From positions 1 through 64,000 of the forward strand of contig JAOPYG010000475.1 in assembly GCA_025964685.1 (NCBI GenBank): a stretch of DNA of 64,000 nt, written 5' to 3'. The notes beneath the pieces are model-generated. The model was not told the DNA's origin and made no database searches. It was given only the letters and a program-made list of their open reading frames with translations. The DNA is from Actinoallomurus sp. (GTDB taxonomy: Bacteria > Actinomycetota > Actinomycetes > Streptosporangiales > Streptosporangiaceae). The first letter of the stretch is position 1. Each line of letters begins with the position of its first letter. The position numbers and the translations under genes are program-made. This document shows positions 1-8,762 of this stretch, one piece after another.

Positions 1-642
1 GAGCCGGCCGGGTTCGCCGACCCGCCACCGCTCCGCCGCGCATGGGACTGGACCGCGGAGGGCATCCTGCGGTCGCTGACGGGGTCGCTCGAACGCCTCG
101 GTGTCGACCGCGTGGACGTCGTCTACCTGCACGACCCGGACGACCACGAGGAGGAGGTCTACGCGACGGCGTATCCGGCCCTGGCCGCACTGCGCGACCA
201 GGGCGTCATCGGCGCGATCGGGGCCGGCATGAACCAGACGGCCATGCTGACCCGCTTCGTCGAACGCCTCGACCTCGACGTCGTGCTCTGTGCCGGGCGG
301 TACACCCTCCTCGACCGGTCGGCCCTGGATGACCTGCTGCCGGCCTGTACGCGCCGCGGCACCTCCGTCGTGGTCGGCGGCGTCTACAACTCCGGCCTCC
401 TCGCGGGCGGCACGACGTACGACTACCGGCCCGCACCGCCAGAGCTGCTGGCGCGTGTGGCCCGGCTCGAGGAGGTGTGCGCGGGCCATGGGGTGCCGCT
501 GCGCGCCGCGGCCCTGCGGTACGCGCTCCGGCATCCGGCCGTGGTCTCGGTACTCGCCGGCTGCCGGTCGGCCGCCGAGGTGGACGACAACGCCGACCTG
601 TTCGAGCTGGACATCCCCGACGCCCTCTGGGACGACCTGTGA
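1..642 (+). CDS. Aldo/keto reductase, L-fucose dehydrogenase / D-threo-aldose 1-dehydrogenase-like (5' truncated by window start)
   Basis: Frame open from base 1; translation ...SLERLGVDRVDVVYLHDPDDHEE...VIGAIGAGMNQ...VVVGGVYNSGLLAGG...ALRYALRHPAVVSVLAGCRSAAEVDDNADLF is typical AKR C-terminal half. Confidence 0.85.
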   Translation, partial: EPAGFADPPPLRRAWDWTAEGILRSLTGSLERLGVDRVDVVYLHDPDDHEEEVYATAYPALAALRDQGVIGAIGAGMNQTAMLTRFVERLDLDVVLCAGRYTLLDRSALDDLLPACTRRGTSVVVGGVYNSGLLAGGTTYDYRPAPPELLARVARLEEVCAGHGVPLRAAALRYALRHPAVVSVLAGCRSAAEVDDNADLFELDIPDALWDDL

Positions 643-706
643 CCGAGCGAAGCGAGGGCACCATGGAGCACAGCATCTTGATCACAGGGCCGACGGAGGA
701 GGTCCT

Positions 707-1516
707 GTGATCTACGTTGACGCGCACCATCATCTCTGGGACACGGCCACGCGTGAGTACGCCTGGATGGACGGGCCGTGGGCCGACCCGATCCGCGGCC
801 GGTTCGACATCGCCCGCTACGCCGCGGCCGACGAGGTCGAGGCGAGCATCGTCGTCCAGGCGGTGATGGACGAGTCCGAGACGCTCGAACTGCTCGGCGG
901 TTGTGCGGCGCCGGTCGCGGGCGTGGTCGGCTGGACCGACCTGACAGCGCCCGACGTGGCCGAGCGCCTGGCCGCGCTGCGGTCCGCCGGATCGCTCGTG
1001 GGCATCCGGCACCAGGTACAGGACGAGCCGGACCCCGAGTGGCTGACGCGTCCGCCGGTGGTCCGCGGCATCGCGGCAGTCGGCGCCGCCGGGCTGGTGT
1101 ACGACCTGCTGGTCAAGCCGCCGCAGGCGGCCGCGGCTCTGGACATCGCACGCCGGCTGCCCGAGGTGTCCTTCGTCCTCGACCACGCCGGCAAGCCGGA
1201 CATCGCGGGCGGCATGTGGGAGCCGTGGGCGAGCTGGATCACCGACCTGGCCGCCCTGCCGAACGTCGCGGTGAAGCTGTCCGGCTTGGTCACCGAGGCG
1301 GGCCCGGACTGGAAGCCGGGCGAGATCCTGCCGTACGCGCGCCACGTGCTGTCCGCGTTCGGGCCCAGCCGGACGATGTACGGCTCCGACTGGCCGGTGT
1401 GCACGCTGGCGGCGACGCCCGAGCAGGTACGCACACTCGCCGAGGAAGCGCTGTCGCCCGGTGACCGGTTCGAGGTACTCGGGGCGACCGCGCAACGGAT
1501 CTACGGGCTAGGTTGA
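707..1516 (+). CDS. Amidohydrolase, L-fuconolactonase family (COG3618-like)
   Basis: GTG start at 707; IYVDAHHHLWDTATREYAWM N-terminus and ...MYGSDWPVCTLAATPEQV C-terminal motif. Confidence 0.85.
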   Translation: MIYVDAHHHLWDTATREYAWMDGPWADPIRGRFDIARYAAADEVEASIVVQAVMDESETLELLGGCAAPVAGVVGWTDLTAPDVAERLAALRSAGSLVGIRHQVQDEPDPEWLTRPPVVRGIAAVGAAGLVYDLLVKPPQAAAALDIARRLPEVSFVLDHAGKPDIAGGMWEPWASWITDLAALPNVAVKLSGLVTEAGPDWKPGEILPYARHVLSAFGPSRTMYGSDWPVCTLAATPEQVRTLAEEALSPGDRFEVLGATAQRIYGLG

Positions 1517-1520
1517 AATC

Positions 1521-2222
1521 ATGCGGGTCGCGCTCTTTCTCACCTGTGTCAATGACACGCTCTTTCCCGGCACCGGGAAGGCGGTCGTCCGGCTGCTCGA
1601 GCGACTCGGCTGTGACGTCGACTTCCCGCCGGACCAGACCTGCTGCGGCCAGATGCACTTCAACACCGGATACCGCGACGACGCCCGGCCACTGGCCAGG
1701 CGTTTCGGCGCGGTGTTCGACGACTACGAGGCCGTCGTGGTGCCCTCCGGCTCGTGCGCGGCGATGATCCGCGAGTGGTATCCCTCGCTCGGCATCACGC
1801 CGCCTGCCGGCGTCTACGAGCTGACGGAGTTCATCGTCGACGTCCTGGGCGTGACCGACGTCGGCGCCTACTTCCCGCATACCGTCACCTATCACCCCAC
1901 CTGCCACTCGCTGCGTTCGCTGAAGGTCGGTTCGCGTCCGCTGGACCTGCTGTCGTCGGTGCGCGGGCTGACGCTCGTGCCGCTCGGCGGGGCGGAGGAG
2001 TGCTGCGGCTTCGGCGGGACGTTCTCGCTGAAGAACCCCGCGGTGTCGGCCGCGATGTGCTCGGACAAGGTGCGGGGCGTGCTCGACACACAGGCCGAGG
2101 TGCTCTGCGCCGCCGACAACTCCTGTCTGATGCACATCGGCGGCGCGCTGTCGCGGCAGCGTACGGGCGTACGGGTGATGCACCTGGCGGAGATCCTCGC
2201 TGCCACGGAGGCCGATCGATGA
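1521..2222 (+). CDS. lutA: (Fe-S)-binding protein, lactate utilization protein A
   Basis: MRVALFLTCVNDTLFPGTGKAVVRLLERLGCDVDFPPDQTCCGQMHFNTGY...EECCGFGGTFS; CCG motifs of LutA/GlcF family. Confidence 0.93.
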   Translation: MRVALFLTCVNDTLFPGTGKAVVRLLERLGCDVDFPPDQTCCGQMHFNTGYRDDARPLARRFGAVFDDYEAVVVPSGSCAAMIREWYPSLGITPPAGVYELTEFIVDVLGVTDVGAYFPHTVTYHPTCHSLRSLKVGSRPLDLLSSVRGLTLVPLGGAEECCGFGGTFSLKNPAVSAAMCSDKVRGVLDTQAEVLCAADNSCLMHIGGALSRQRTGVRVMHLAEILAATEADR

Positions 2223-2295
2223 GCGAGCGAATCGAGCGAATCGAGCGAATCGACAAGCAGAGCACCCTGGTCGCTCCTCCGACGAAGAAGGGCTC

Positions 2296-3693
2296 ATGAA
2301 CAGCTTCGTGGGAATGCCGAGCTTCCCTGAGGCGTCGAGCGTCGCGGTCGGTGACGCGCAGCTCCGGCACAACCTGCGCAAGGCCACGCACACGATCCGC
2401 GCCAAGCGGGCGGCGGTCGTCGGCGAGCAGCCCGACTGGGCCGCCCTGCGCGAGGCCGGCGCGGCGATCAAGGACCGTACGCTCCGGCACCTCGACGTGT
2501 ACCTGGAGCGGCTGGAGGCCGCCGTGGTGGCCGCCGGCGGGACCGTGCACTGGGCCGCCGACGCCGCCGAGGCGAACCGCATCGTCACCGACCTGGTGAA
2601 GGCCACCGGCGAGACCGAGGTGGTCAAGGTCAAGTCGATGGCCACCCAGGAGATCGACCTGAACGCCGCGCTCGCCGACGCGGGCATCCGGGCGTACGAG
2701 ACCGACCTCGCGGAGCTGATCGTGCAGCTCGGCGACGACTGGCCGTCGCACATCCTCGTACCGGCCATCCACCGCAACCGCGCGGAGATCCGGGAGATCT
2801 TCCTCGAGCACATGGCGGACTGGGGCCGGCCCGCGCCTCCCGACCTGAAGGACGACCCGCGCGCCCTCGCCGAGGCGGCCCGCCTGCACCTGCGCGAGCG
2901 CTTCCTGTCCGCGCGCGTCGGCATCTCGGGCGCCAACTTCGCGGTCGCCGAGACGGGGACTCTGGTGGTGCTGGAGTCCGAGGGCAACGGGCGGATGTGC
3001 CTCACGCTCCCCGAGACGCTCATCTCGGTGGTCGGCATCGAGAAACTCGTGCCGACGTGGCAGGACCTCGAGGTCTTCATGCAGTTGCTGCCGCGCTCCT
3101 CCACGGGTGAGCGGATGAACCCGTACACCTCGATGTGGACGGGCGCGACCGAGGGCCAGACGTTCCATCTCGTGCTGCTCGACAACGGGCGCACGTCGGT
3201 GCTGGCCGACGAGGTCGGCCGGCAGGCGCTGCGCTGCATCCGCTGCTCGGCCTGCCTGAACGTCTGCCCGGTGTACGAACGCGCGGGCGGCCACGCGTAC
3301 GGATCGGTCTATCCCGGCCCGATCGGCGCCATCCTCACCCCGCAGCTGCGGGGGATGGCCGGCCCGCTCGAGGAGTCCCTCCCGTACGCCTCGACGCTGT
3401 GCGGCGCGTGTTACGAGGTGTGCCCGGTCGCGATCAACATTCCCGAGGTGCTGCTCGACCTGCGCGCCAAGGCGGTCACGCACGGCCACGTCGGACAGCG
3501 GCTCGCGATGGGCGCGGCCCGGCGCGTCCTCGACTCCCCGCGGTGGCTGGCGGTGGCCCAGCGCTCGGCCGGCCGGTTCCGCCGCTGGACCCCGAAACGG
3601 CTGCCCGGCCCGCTGTCGGCCTGGTCCGACACCCGCGACGTGCCCGTACCGCCGAAGGAGTCGTTCCGGCAGTGGTGGGCGGCGAGCCGATGA
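2296..3693 (+). CDS. lutB: Lactate utilization protein B, 4Fe-4S
   Basis: CIRCSACLNVCPVY and CGACYEVCPV clusters; LUD domain; follows lutA. Confidence 0.93.
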   Translation: MNSFVGMPSFPEASSVAVGDAQLRHNLRKATHTIRAKRAAVVGEQPDWAALREAGAAIKDRTLRHLDVYLERLEAAVVAAGGTVHWAADAAEANRIVTDLVKATGETEVVKVKSMATQEIDLNAALADAGIRAYETDLAELIVQLGDDWPSHILVPAIHRNRAEIREIFLEHMADWGRPAPPDLKDDPRALAEAARLHLRERFLSARVGISGANFAVAETGTLVVLESEGNGRMCLTLPETLISVVGIEKLVPTWQDLEVFMQLLPRSSTGERMNPYTSMWTGATEGQTFHLVLLDNGRTSVLADEVGRQALRCIRCSACLNVCPVYERAGGHAYGSVYPGPIGAILTPQLRGMAGPLEESLPYASTLCGACYEVCPVAINIPEVLLDLRAKAVTHGHVGQRLAMGAARRVLDSPRWLAVAQRSAGRFRRWTPKRLPGPLSAWSDTRDVPVPPKESFRQWWAASR

Positions 3694-4307
3694 GCTCTAA
3701 GGACCAGATCCTGGCCCGCGTACGGTCGGCGCTGGCGGACGTGCCACGCGACGAGGATGTTCCGGTGCCGCGCGACTACGACCACTCTCGCTCGGGCCCG
3801 GACGTTGTCGAGCTGCTGGTGGACCGGCTGGTCGACTACAAGGCCGAGGTCCGCGAGGTGGACGACGTGGCGGCCGCCGTGGCCGAGGCACTGACCCGCC
3901 GCCGGGCACGCCGCCTGGCCGTACCGTCGGGCATCCCCGACTCATGGCTGGCCGAGGCGGAGGCCGTACGCGACGACCCGCCGTTGACCCCCGCCGAGCT
4001 GAACGCCCTGGACGGCGTGGTGACGGGCTGCGCGGTGGCGATCGCCGAGACCGGCACGATCGTGCTGGACGCCGGCCCGGACCAGGGCCGCCGCGCGCTG
4101 ACCCTGGTTCCCGACTACCACCTGTGCGTCGTCCGCCGCGACCAGATCGTCCGCACCGTCCCGGAGGCCCTCGAACGTCTCGACCCGTCCCGCCCGCTGA
4201 CCTGGATCAGCGGCCCGTCGGCGACCAGCGACATCGAGCTCGACCGCGTCGAGGGAGTCCACGGCCCCAGGACGTTGGAGGTCCTCATCGTGGTCAGCAG
4301 GCCCTGA
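3690..4307 (+). CDS. lutC: Lactate utilization protein C, LUD domain
   Basis: ATGA overlap with lutB stop; ...AIAETGTIVLDAGPDQGRRALTLVPDYHLCVVRRDQIV typical LUD. Confidence 0.92.
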   Translation: MSSKDQILARVRSALADVPRDEDVPVPRDYDHSRSGPDVVELLVDRLVDYKAEVREVDDVAAAVAEALTRRRARRLAVPSGIPDSWLAEAEAVRDDPPLTPAELNALDGVVTGCAVAIAETGTIVLDAGPDQGRRALTLVPDYHLCVVRRDQIVRTVPEALERLDPSRPLTWISGPSATSDIELDRVEGVHGPRTLEVLIVVSRP

Positions 4308-5130
4308 ACAGGTAGTGCGGGCTGCCCGGCGGGCTCACGTCCCGGTCACGGAGGACGACGGTCAGCGTCGCTCCTTCGCGGTGGCAGGCCGCCGTGAAGT
4401 CCTTCACCCGGTACTCGATGTCGAGGACACGGTTCGCGTACGCCGATGCGTACTGGCCGCACTCTCCGTACCGGCCGCACTCCTCGGTGACGGCGAAGTC
4501 GAAACCGATGCTCGCGCGCCGGGCCAGCAGCTCCGTGGTGTTCTTCTGCCCGATCGCCAGCCCTTCCGCATGGGCCCGGCGAGCCAGGAGAGTCGCGAAC
4601 GCGGCGTTGTCGGACGGGGTCAGGCGACCGGCCGACCGTTCGAAGGAGTCGAGGTTGTCCGGCTCCACCGCCTGGAAGCCGTGCCGCGCGCAGCCGTCGA
4701 TCCAGCCGCCGACGATCGATGCCAGCGCGGCCCGCTTGGCGGGTGTCGAGACGTCCAGGAGCGCCTCATTCCAGTCGTCGTCCACGACCAGCCCACCGCC
4801 CGCTCTGCGCAGGAGCAGGTCCGGGTGCGCGTCCTTCCACCAGCCCAGTTCCTCCGGTTGGACCTGGAAGGCGTTGACGTAACAGATGTTGTAGAGGGTG
4901 GCGGCCGGCGCGCTGGAGCGGTCGCGGGAGACGACGCGTACCCCTCGGGCCGGTGGGTACGGCGCGCCGATCTGGTAGTCGAACCTCGCGTTGACGGGTG
5001 GCGGCACGACACGCGCCGCGCGTGTCCCACGGGTCGGCGGCGACCCGTCATCCGCGGGCCGGCACCCCACGGCGAGTGCCGCGACGACGCCGACGGTCAC
5101 CCCGGCCGCCAGAAGCCGCGCGTGGATCAC
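4294..5130 (-). CDS. Secreted GH114 / endo-alpha-1,4-polygalactosaminidase-like lipoprotein
   Basis: N-terminal VIHARLLAAGVTVGVVAALAVGC (lipobox-like); ICYVNAFQVQPEE...GCARHGFQAVEPDNLDSF...IGQKNTTELL motifs of the TM1410/GH114 family. Confidence 0.8.
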   Translation of the reverse strand: MIHARLLAAGVTVGVVAALAVGCRPADDGSPPTRGTRAARVVPPPVNARFDYQIGAPYPPARGVRVVSRDRSSAPAATLYNICYVNAFQVQPEELGWWKDAHPDLLLRRAGGGLVVDDDWNEALLDVSTPAKRAALASIVGGWIDGCARHGFQAVEPDNLDSFERSAGRLTPSDNAAFATLLARRAHAEGLAIGQKNTTELLARRASIGFDFAVTEECGRYGECGQYASAYANRVLDIEYRVKDFTAACHREGATLTVVLRDRDVSPPGSPHYLFRAC

Positions 5131-5486
5131 GAGAGCGGGGGAGCTTTGCGGGCGGTGCCGCGGTAGGTGGCGGCGTCGTAGCGGCGTTCGCTCTCGTCCA
5201 GCTTGGCGTGGGCGGCCTCGATGAGGTCGATCCCGAGCGCGTCGGCGAGGCGGAGCAGGTAGAGGGTGACGTCGGCGACCTCCGAGCGCACCCGCGCACC
5301 CGCCTCCGGATCCGCCATGACCGCGACGGACTCCTCGGGCGTGAGCCACTGCAACTCGGCCAGCAACTCACCCGCCTCACCGGCAAGGGCCATGGCGAGA
5401 TTCTTCGGCGTGTGGAACCGCTCCCAGTCCCGGGCCGCGGCGAACTCCCGCAACCGCCCGGTGAGCTCTTCGATCGACGTCGTCAC
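5127..5486 (-). CDS. MazG-like nucleotide pyrophosphohydrolase (dCTPase-like)
   Basis: RDWERFHTPKNLAMALAGEAGELLAELQWL...EVADVTLYLLRLADALGID; GTG start at 5486; 4-nt overlap with downstream GH114 gene. Confidence 0.87.
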   Translation of the reverse strand: MTTSIEELTGRLREFAAARDWERFHTPKNLAMALAGEAGELLAELQWLTPEESVAVMADPEAGARVRSEVADVTLYLLRLADALGIDLIEAAHAKLDESERRYDAATYRGTARKAPPLS

Positions 5487-5628
5487 AGGGCCCACTATGC
5501 CCGCAGATCGCGGCCGCGCGGAGAGGGGCGCAAGGGACGAATGGGACTCCCGGTACTCCAGTGCACGGAAACCCGCGTCTAGTCCTGGGCGGGGTCGTCC
5601 GCAGTGCCGGTCATTCGAGGGAGCAACC

Positions 5629-6840
5629 ATGCGGGGTTATGCGGTCGTCGACGTCGAGACCACCGGTCTGTACGCCGGCGGACACGACCGGATCATTGAG
5701 GTGGCCGTGCTTCACCTGGACCCGTTCGGGAGAGTCACCGGCGAGTGGGCGACCCTGGTCAATCCTCAGCGCGACCTCGGCCCTGCCGTAATTCATGGCA
5801 TCAGGGCCGTCGATGTCCGGCAGGCCCCGCCTTTCGAGATGATCGCCGCCACGCTGGCATCGTTGCTTTCGGAGCGCACGATAGTGGCGCACAACCTGCC
5901 GTTCGACGCCAGGTTCCTGGCCGCCGAGTACGGGCGGATGGGCGTCTACCCTCCTCTGGCCGGGGACCACGGGCTTTGCACGATGCGAATGGCCGTCGAA
6001 TTCCTGCCAGGATCCAGGAGATCGCTTGCCGCGTGTTGCGAAGCGGCGAGCGTCGCGCTGACCGGGCAGCATGAAGCCCTGAGTGATGCTCGTGCGGCGG
6101 CCGGGCTGCTCGCCCACTACCTGGCCAAGGAAGGCACGCCACCGTCCTGGGACGAGCGCGCGCGGCAGGTGGCGGCGCTGCCCTGGCCGGAGCTCGCACC
6201 GTCCAACGTCTCGCCGGTGCGCCGAGGCCACAAGGCGGCTGCGGCTCCTGGCGACTTCCTGTCTCGGCTGGCCGATCGGCTTCCGCGCGCCGTCGATCCC
6301 GTCGTCGACTCCTACCTCGCCGTCCTGGATGAAGCGCTGCTCGATCGCTACATCAGCGTGAACGAGGCGGACAGCCTCATCGCGGTCGCCGCTCAACTCG
6401 GGATGGACCGGTCGTCGGCGGTGGCGGCCCACCGGCTGTATCTCGCAGCGTTGGTGGAGGCCGCGTGGGAGGACGGCGAGGTGACGCCGGCTGAGTTGGA
6501 CGACATCCGGCATGTCGCCGCACTCCTGGGCCTGAGCGGATCCGACGTCTCCGGGGCAGCCGAACGACGGCCCAGTCGCGAGACGAAGGTGCCTCGGTTC
6601 ACGCTCGAGAAGGGCGACATCGTGGTCTTCACGGGCCAGATGTCGGAGCCGCGTGAATTCTTCGAGCAGCGCGCGTCGGCGGCGGGTCTCGTCGTGGGTT
6701 CGAGCGTGACCAAGAAGACGTCGCTGGTGGTCGCAGCCGACCCGGACTCCTTGTCGGGTAAGGCGCGCAAAGCCGGCTCATACGGGATTCCCGTCGTGGC
6801 CGAGGGCGCGTTCGGAACGCTGCTCGACCAGATGAAGTGA
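5629..6840 (+). CDS. DEDDh 3'-5' exonuclease fused to a TerB-like helical region and a BRCT domain
   Basis: YAVVDVETTGL..., IVAHNLPFDARFL, GQHEALSDARA (DEDDh); LLDRYISVNEADSLIAVAAQLG...AWEDGEVTPAELDDI (TerB-like); GDIVVFTGQM...AGLVVGSSVTKKTSLVVAADP (BRCT). Confidence 0.87.
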   Translation: MRGYAVVDVETTGLYAGGHDRIIEVAVLHLDPFGRVTGEWATLVNPQRDLGPAVIHGIRAVDVRQAPPFEMIAATLASLLSERTIVAHNLPFDARFLAAEYGRMGVYPPLAGDHGLCTMRMAVEFLPGSRRSLAACCEAASVALTGQHEALSDARAAAGLLAHYLAKEGTPPSWDERARQVAALPWPELAPSNVSPVRRGHKAAAAPGDFLSRLADRLPRAVDPVVDSYLAVLDEALLDRYISVNEADSLIAVAAQLGMDRSSAVAAHRLYLAALVEAAWEDGEVTPAELDDIRHVAALLGLSGSDVSGAAERRPSRETKVPRFTLEKGDIVVFTGQMSEPREFFEQRASAAGLVVGSSVTKKTSLVVAADPDSLSGKARKAGSYGIPVVAEGAFGTLLDQMK

Positions 6841-6848
6841 ACGGGCCG

Positions 6849-7304
6849 CTAGGCCCTGAGGTCCTTCTCGTAGATCACGAAGTCGCAGGTCGTGGCCAGC
6901 AGGGGAGCCAGGCTCGGGTAGGACTCCTCGACCGCGCCGACGCCGGTCACGGTGTATCCGAGGCGGCCGTACCAGTCGGCGAGGAACTCCTTCGACGGAT
7001 GCGACCACTCGCGGGGGACCAGTAGCTCCAGCCGCATCGTGTCATGTCCGGCGTCCTGGACCCTGCGTTCGGCGAAGCGTACGAGGTCCCGGCCGACGCC
7101 GAGGCCCCGGTGAACCGGGTCCGCGGCGAGCATGCCGAACTCACTCGTCGTGTCGTTGACCTCGTGGATCCGCACGCAGCCGACGAGGCGTCCGTCGAGC
7201 CGGGCTACGGCGATCTGCCCGGCGCGTATGAATCCGGCGACCTCTTCGGGGTTCGTCCGCTTCGCGCCGGTGGCCCACAGGCCCTCTTCCGCGACGGCGT
7301 ACAC
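6849..7304 (-). CDS. GNAT family N-acetyltransferase (true start probably upstream of 7304)
   Basis: GLGVGRDLVRFAERRVQDAG acetyl-CoA binding motif; NEV residues precede the predicted GTG start, suggesting a longer N-terminus. Confidence 0.82.
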   Translation of the reverse strand: MYAVAEEGLWATGAKRTNPEEVAGFIRAGQIAVARLDGRLVGCVRIHEVNDTTSEFGMLAADPVHRGLGVGRDLVRFAERRVQDAGHDTMRLELLVPREWSHPSKEFLADWYGRLGYTVTGVGAVEESYPSLAPLLATTCDFVIYEKDLRA

Positions 7305-7538
7305 CTCGTTGACCAGGTCGGTGAGTCTCGCGACGGTGGCGGTGTCGGCCGCGGCGGACGGCAGCGACTCGACCGGGCGTTCGTCAGTGATGGTGCGCTC
7401 CTTTCACCGAAAGGCCGATCGTGCCACGCGCGCATGCGACTGGGGGAGGTGGACCCTGGGTACGGACGCGGCGTGGAGGACGGGGCTCGATGTGCGGCGG
7501 TGTCCGCCGATGGGTGGGCTGGCGGCACACTGAGTTCC

Positions 7539-8720
7539 ATGGCCGAGTTCGAGGAGCTGCGCGGGGAGGACTGGCGGCGGCTGCTGGCCGCTGCCCGCCG
7601 CAGGCTGGACCGGACCGGCGGTGAGGTGACCGGTTCCATCGCGCTCGCCTATCCCTCCGACGAGGAGTTGCGCGTCGTCGAGCGGGTCACGGGCCGGGGT
7701 GAGCGCTCCAGCCGGCCCGGCGTGTCACTGGTGGAGCTGGACTCCGCGCTACGCGGGGCGTACGGCGTGGGGTTGCGAAGGGCGCTGGCCTGGCTGGACC
7801 GACCAGGCCCGCCCGCCGACGCGCGGTCGGCGCTGGAGGCGGCCATGCGGTGCCGGTACGGGGGCGAGGGATGGTTCACGGGCTGGCTCGGCGGGCTCAG
7901 CCGCGACGGTACGGTCAGCCGGCTGGTCCGGCGCGGCGATGGTGATCTTCTCGGCTGGGCGGCGGCCGTACTCGACCGGCTGCCCGCCCGGCACGTGCCG
8001 CTGCCCGTGCTCGCCGAGTGGGCGACCGGGGACGCGACGGCGCTGTCCGGCACCCCGTTGGCGGGCCTGGTGATGCGGGCGCTCCTGCTCTGGCAGGGGG
8101 CACCGTCGCCGGGCGGGCGGGCGGCCGAGTTCCGGATCTGGAACGATGCCGGCGTGCTCACCGATGACCTGGCCAGCCAGGTGCTCGTGCTCGGCTTCCA
8201 CGCGCGGGAGGACCACACCGTCGCCCGGTGGCTGGACGACGCCGCCGCCGAGGGCATCCCGTTCCGGCTCACCCTGCAGCAGTTGATGACCGGGCCGGTC
8301 ACGCCCCGGGGGACGCGGATCTTCGTCTGCGAGAGCCCGGTGGTGCTCCGCGCGGCAGCGGCCGAGCTGGGGTCGGGCTGCCCTCCGCTCGTCTGCACGG
8401 AGGGGCACCTGTCGACGGCATGCGACCGGCTGCTCAGCGCCGCGGCCGGTGCGCGGATCCACTGGCGCACCGACTTCGACTGGCCTGGACTCCGCATGAC
8501 CGCCGCGGCGACCCAGCGGTACGCCGCGCTGCCCTGGCGCATGGGCACCGACGACTACCTGGGCGCGCTGGAGACCGGCTCCGGTGACCCGCTGGAGGGC
8601 ACGCGTACGACCGCCCCCTGGGACGAACGCCTCCCGGTCGCGATGGCCCGCGAGGACCGCGCGGCACGGGAGGAATGGCTGCTGCCCACCCTCCTCGCGG
8701 ACCTGCGTCAAGACGGCTAA
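7539..8720 (+). CDS. TIGR02679 / DUF2399 family protein (JetD-like, Wadjet-associated TOPRIM protein)
   Basis: IFVCESPVVLRAAAAELGSGCPPLVCTEGHLSTACDRLL...ARIHWRTDFDWPGLRM is the characteristic DUF2399 region (E...DFDWPG). Confidence 0.85.
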   Translation: MAEFEELRGEDWRRLLAAARRRLDRTGGEVTGSIALAYPSDEELRVVERVTGRGERSSRPGVSLVELDSALRGAYGVGLRRALAWLDRPGPPADARSALEAAMRCRYGGEGWFTGWLGGLSRDGTVSRLVRRGDGDLLGWAAAVLDRLPARHVPLPVLAEWATGDATALSGTPLAGLVMRALLLWQGAPSPGGRAAEFRIWNDAGVLTDDLASQVLVLGFHAREDHTVARWLDDAAAEGIPFRLTLQQLMTGPVTPRGTRIFVCESPVVLRAAAAELGSGCPPLVCTEGHLSTACDRLLSAAAGARIHWRTDFDWPGLRMTAAATQRYAALPWRMGTDDYLGALETGSGDPLEGTRTTAPWDERLPVAMAREDRAAREEWLLPTLLADLRQDG

Positions 8721-8725
8721 AAACA

Positions 8726-8755
8726 GTAGCCATGTACATAGTAGCCATGTACATT
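8726..8755. promoter_or_regulatory. Two perfect 15-bp tandem copies AGTAGCCATGTACAT, each containing palindrome ATGTACAT; candidate MarR operator
   Basis: Sequence aaaacAGTAGCCATGTACATAGTAGCCATGTACATtaaatttcATG immediately upstream of the marR-type gene. Confidence 0.7.
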
Positions 8756-8762
8756 AAATTTC

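Noticed and set aside
206-1495. 429-aa minus-strand ORF opposite the AKR/fuconolactonase genes
   Set aside because: Arg/Pro-rich antisense translation typical of high-GC third-position bias; sense frames match clear families.
1290-3489. 649-aa and 534-aa minus-strand ORFs opposite lutA/lutB
   Set aside because: Antisense shadow ORFs; no domain signal, while lutAB are unambiguous.
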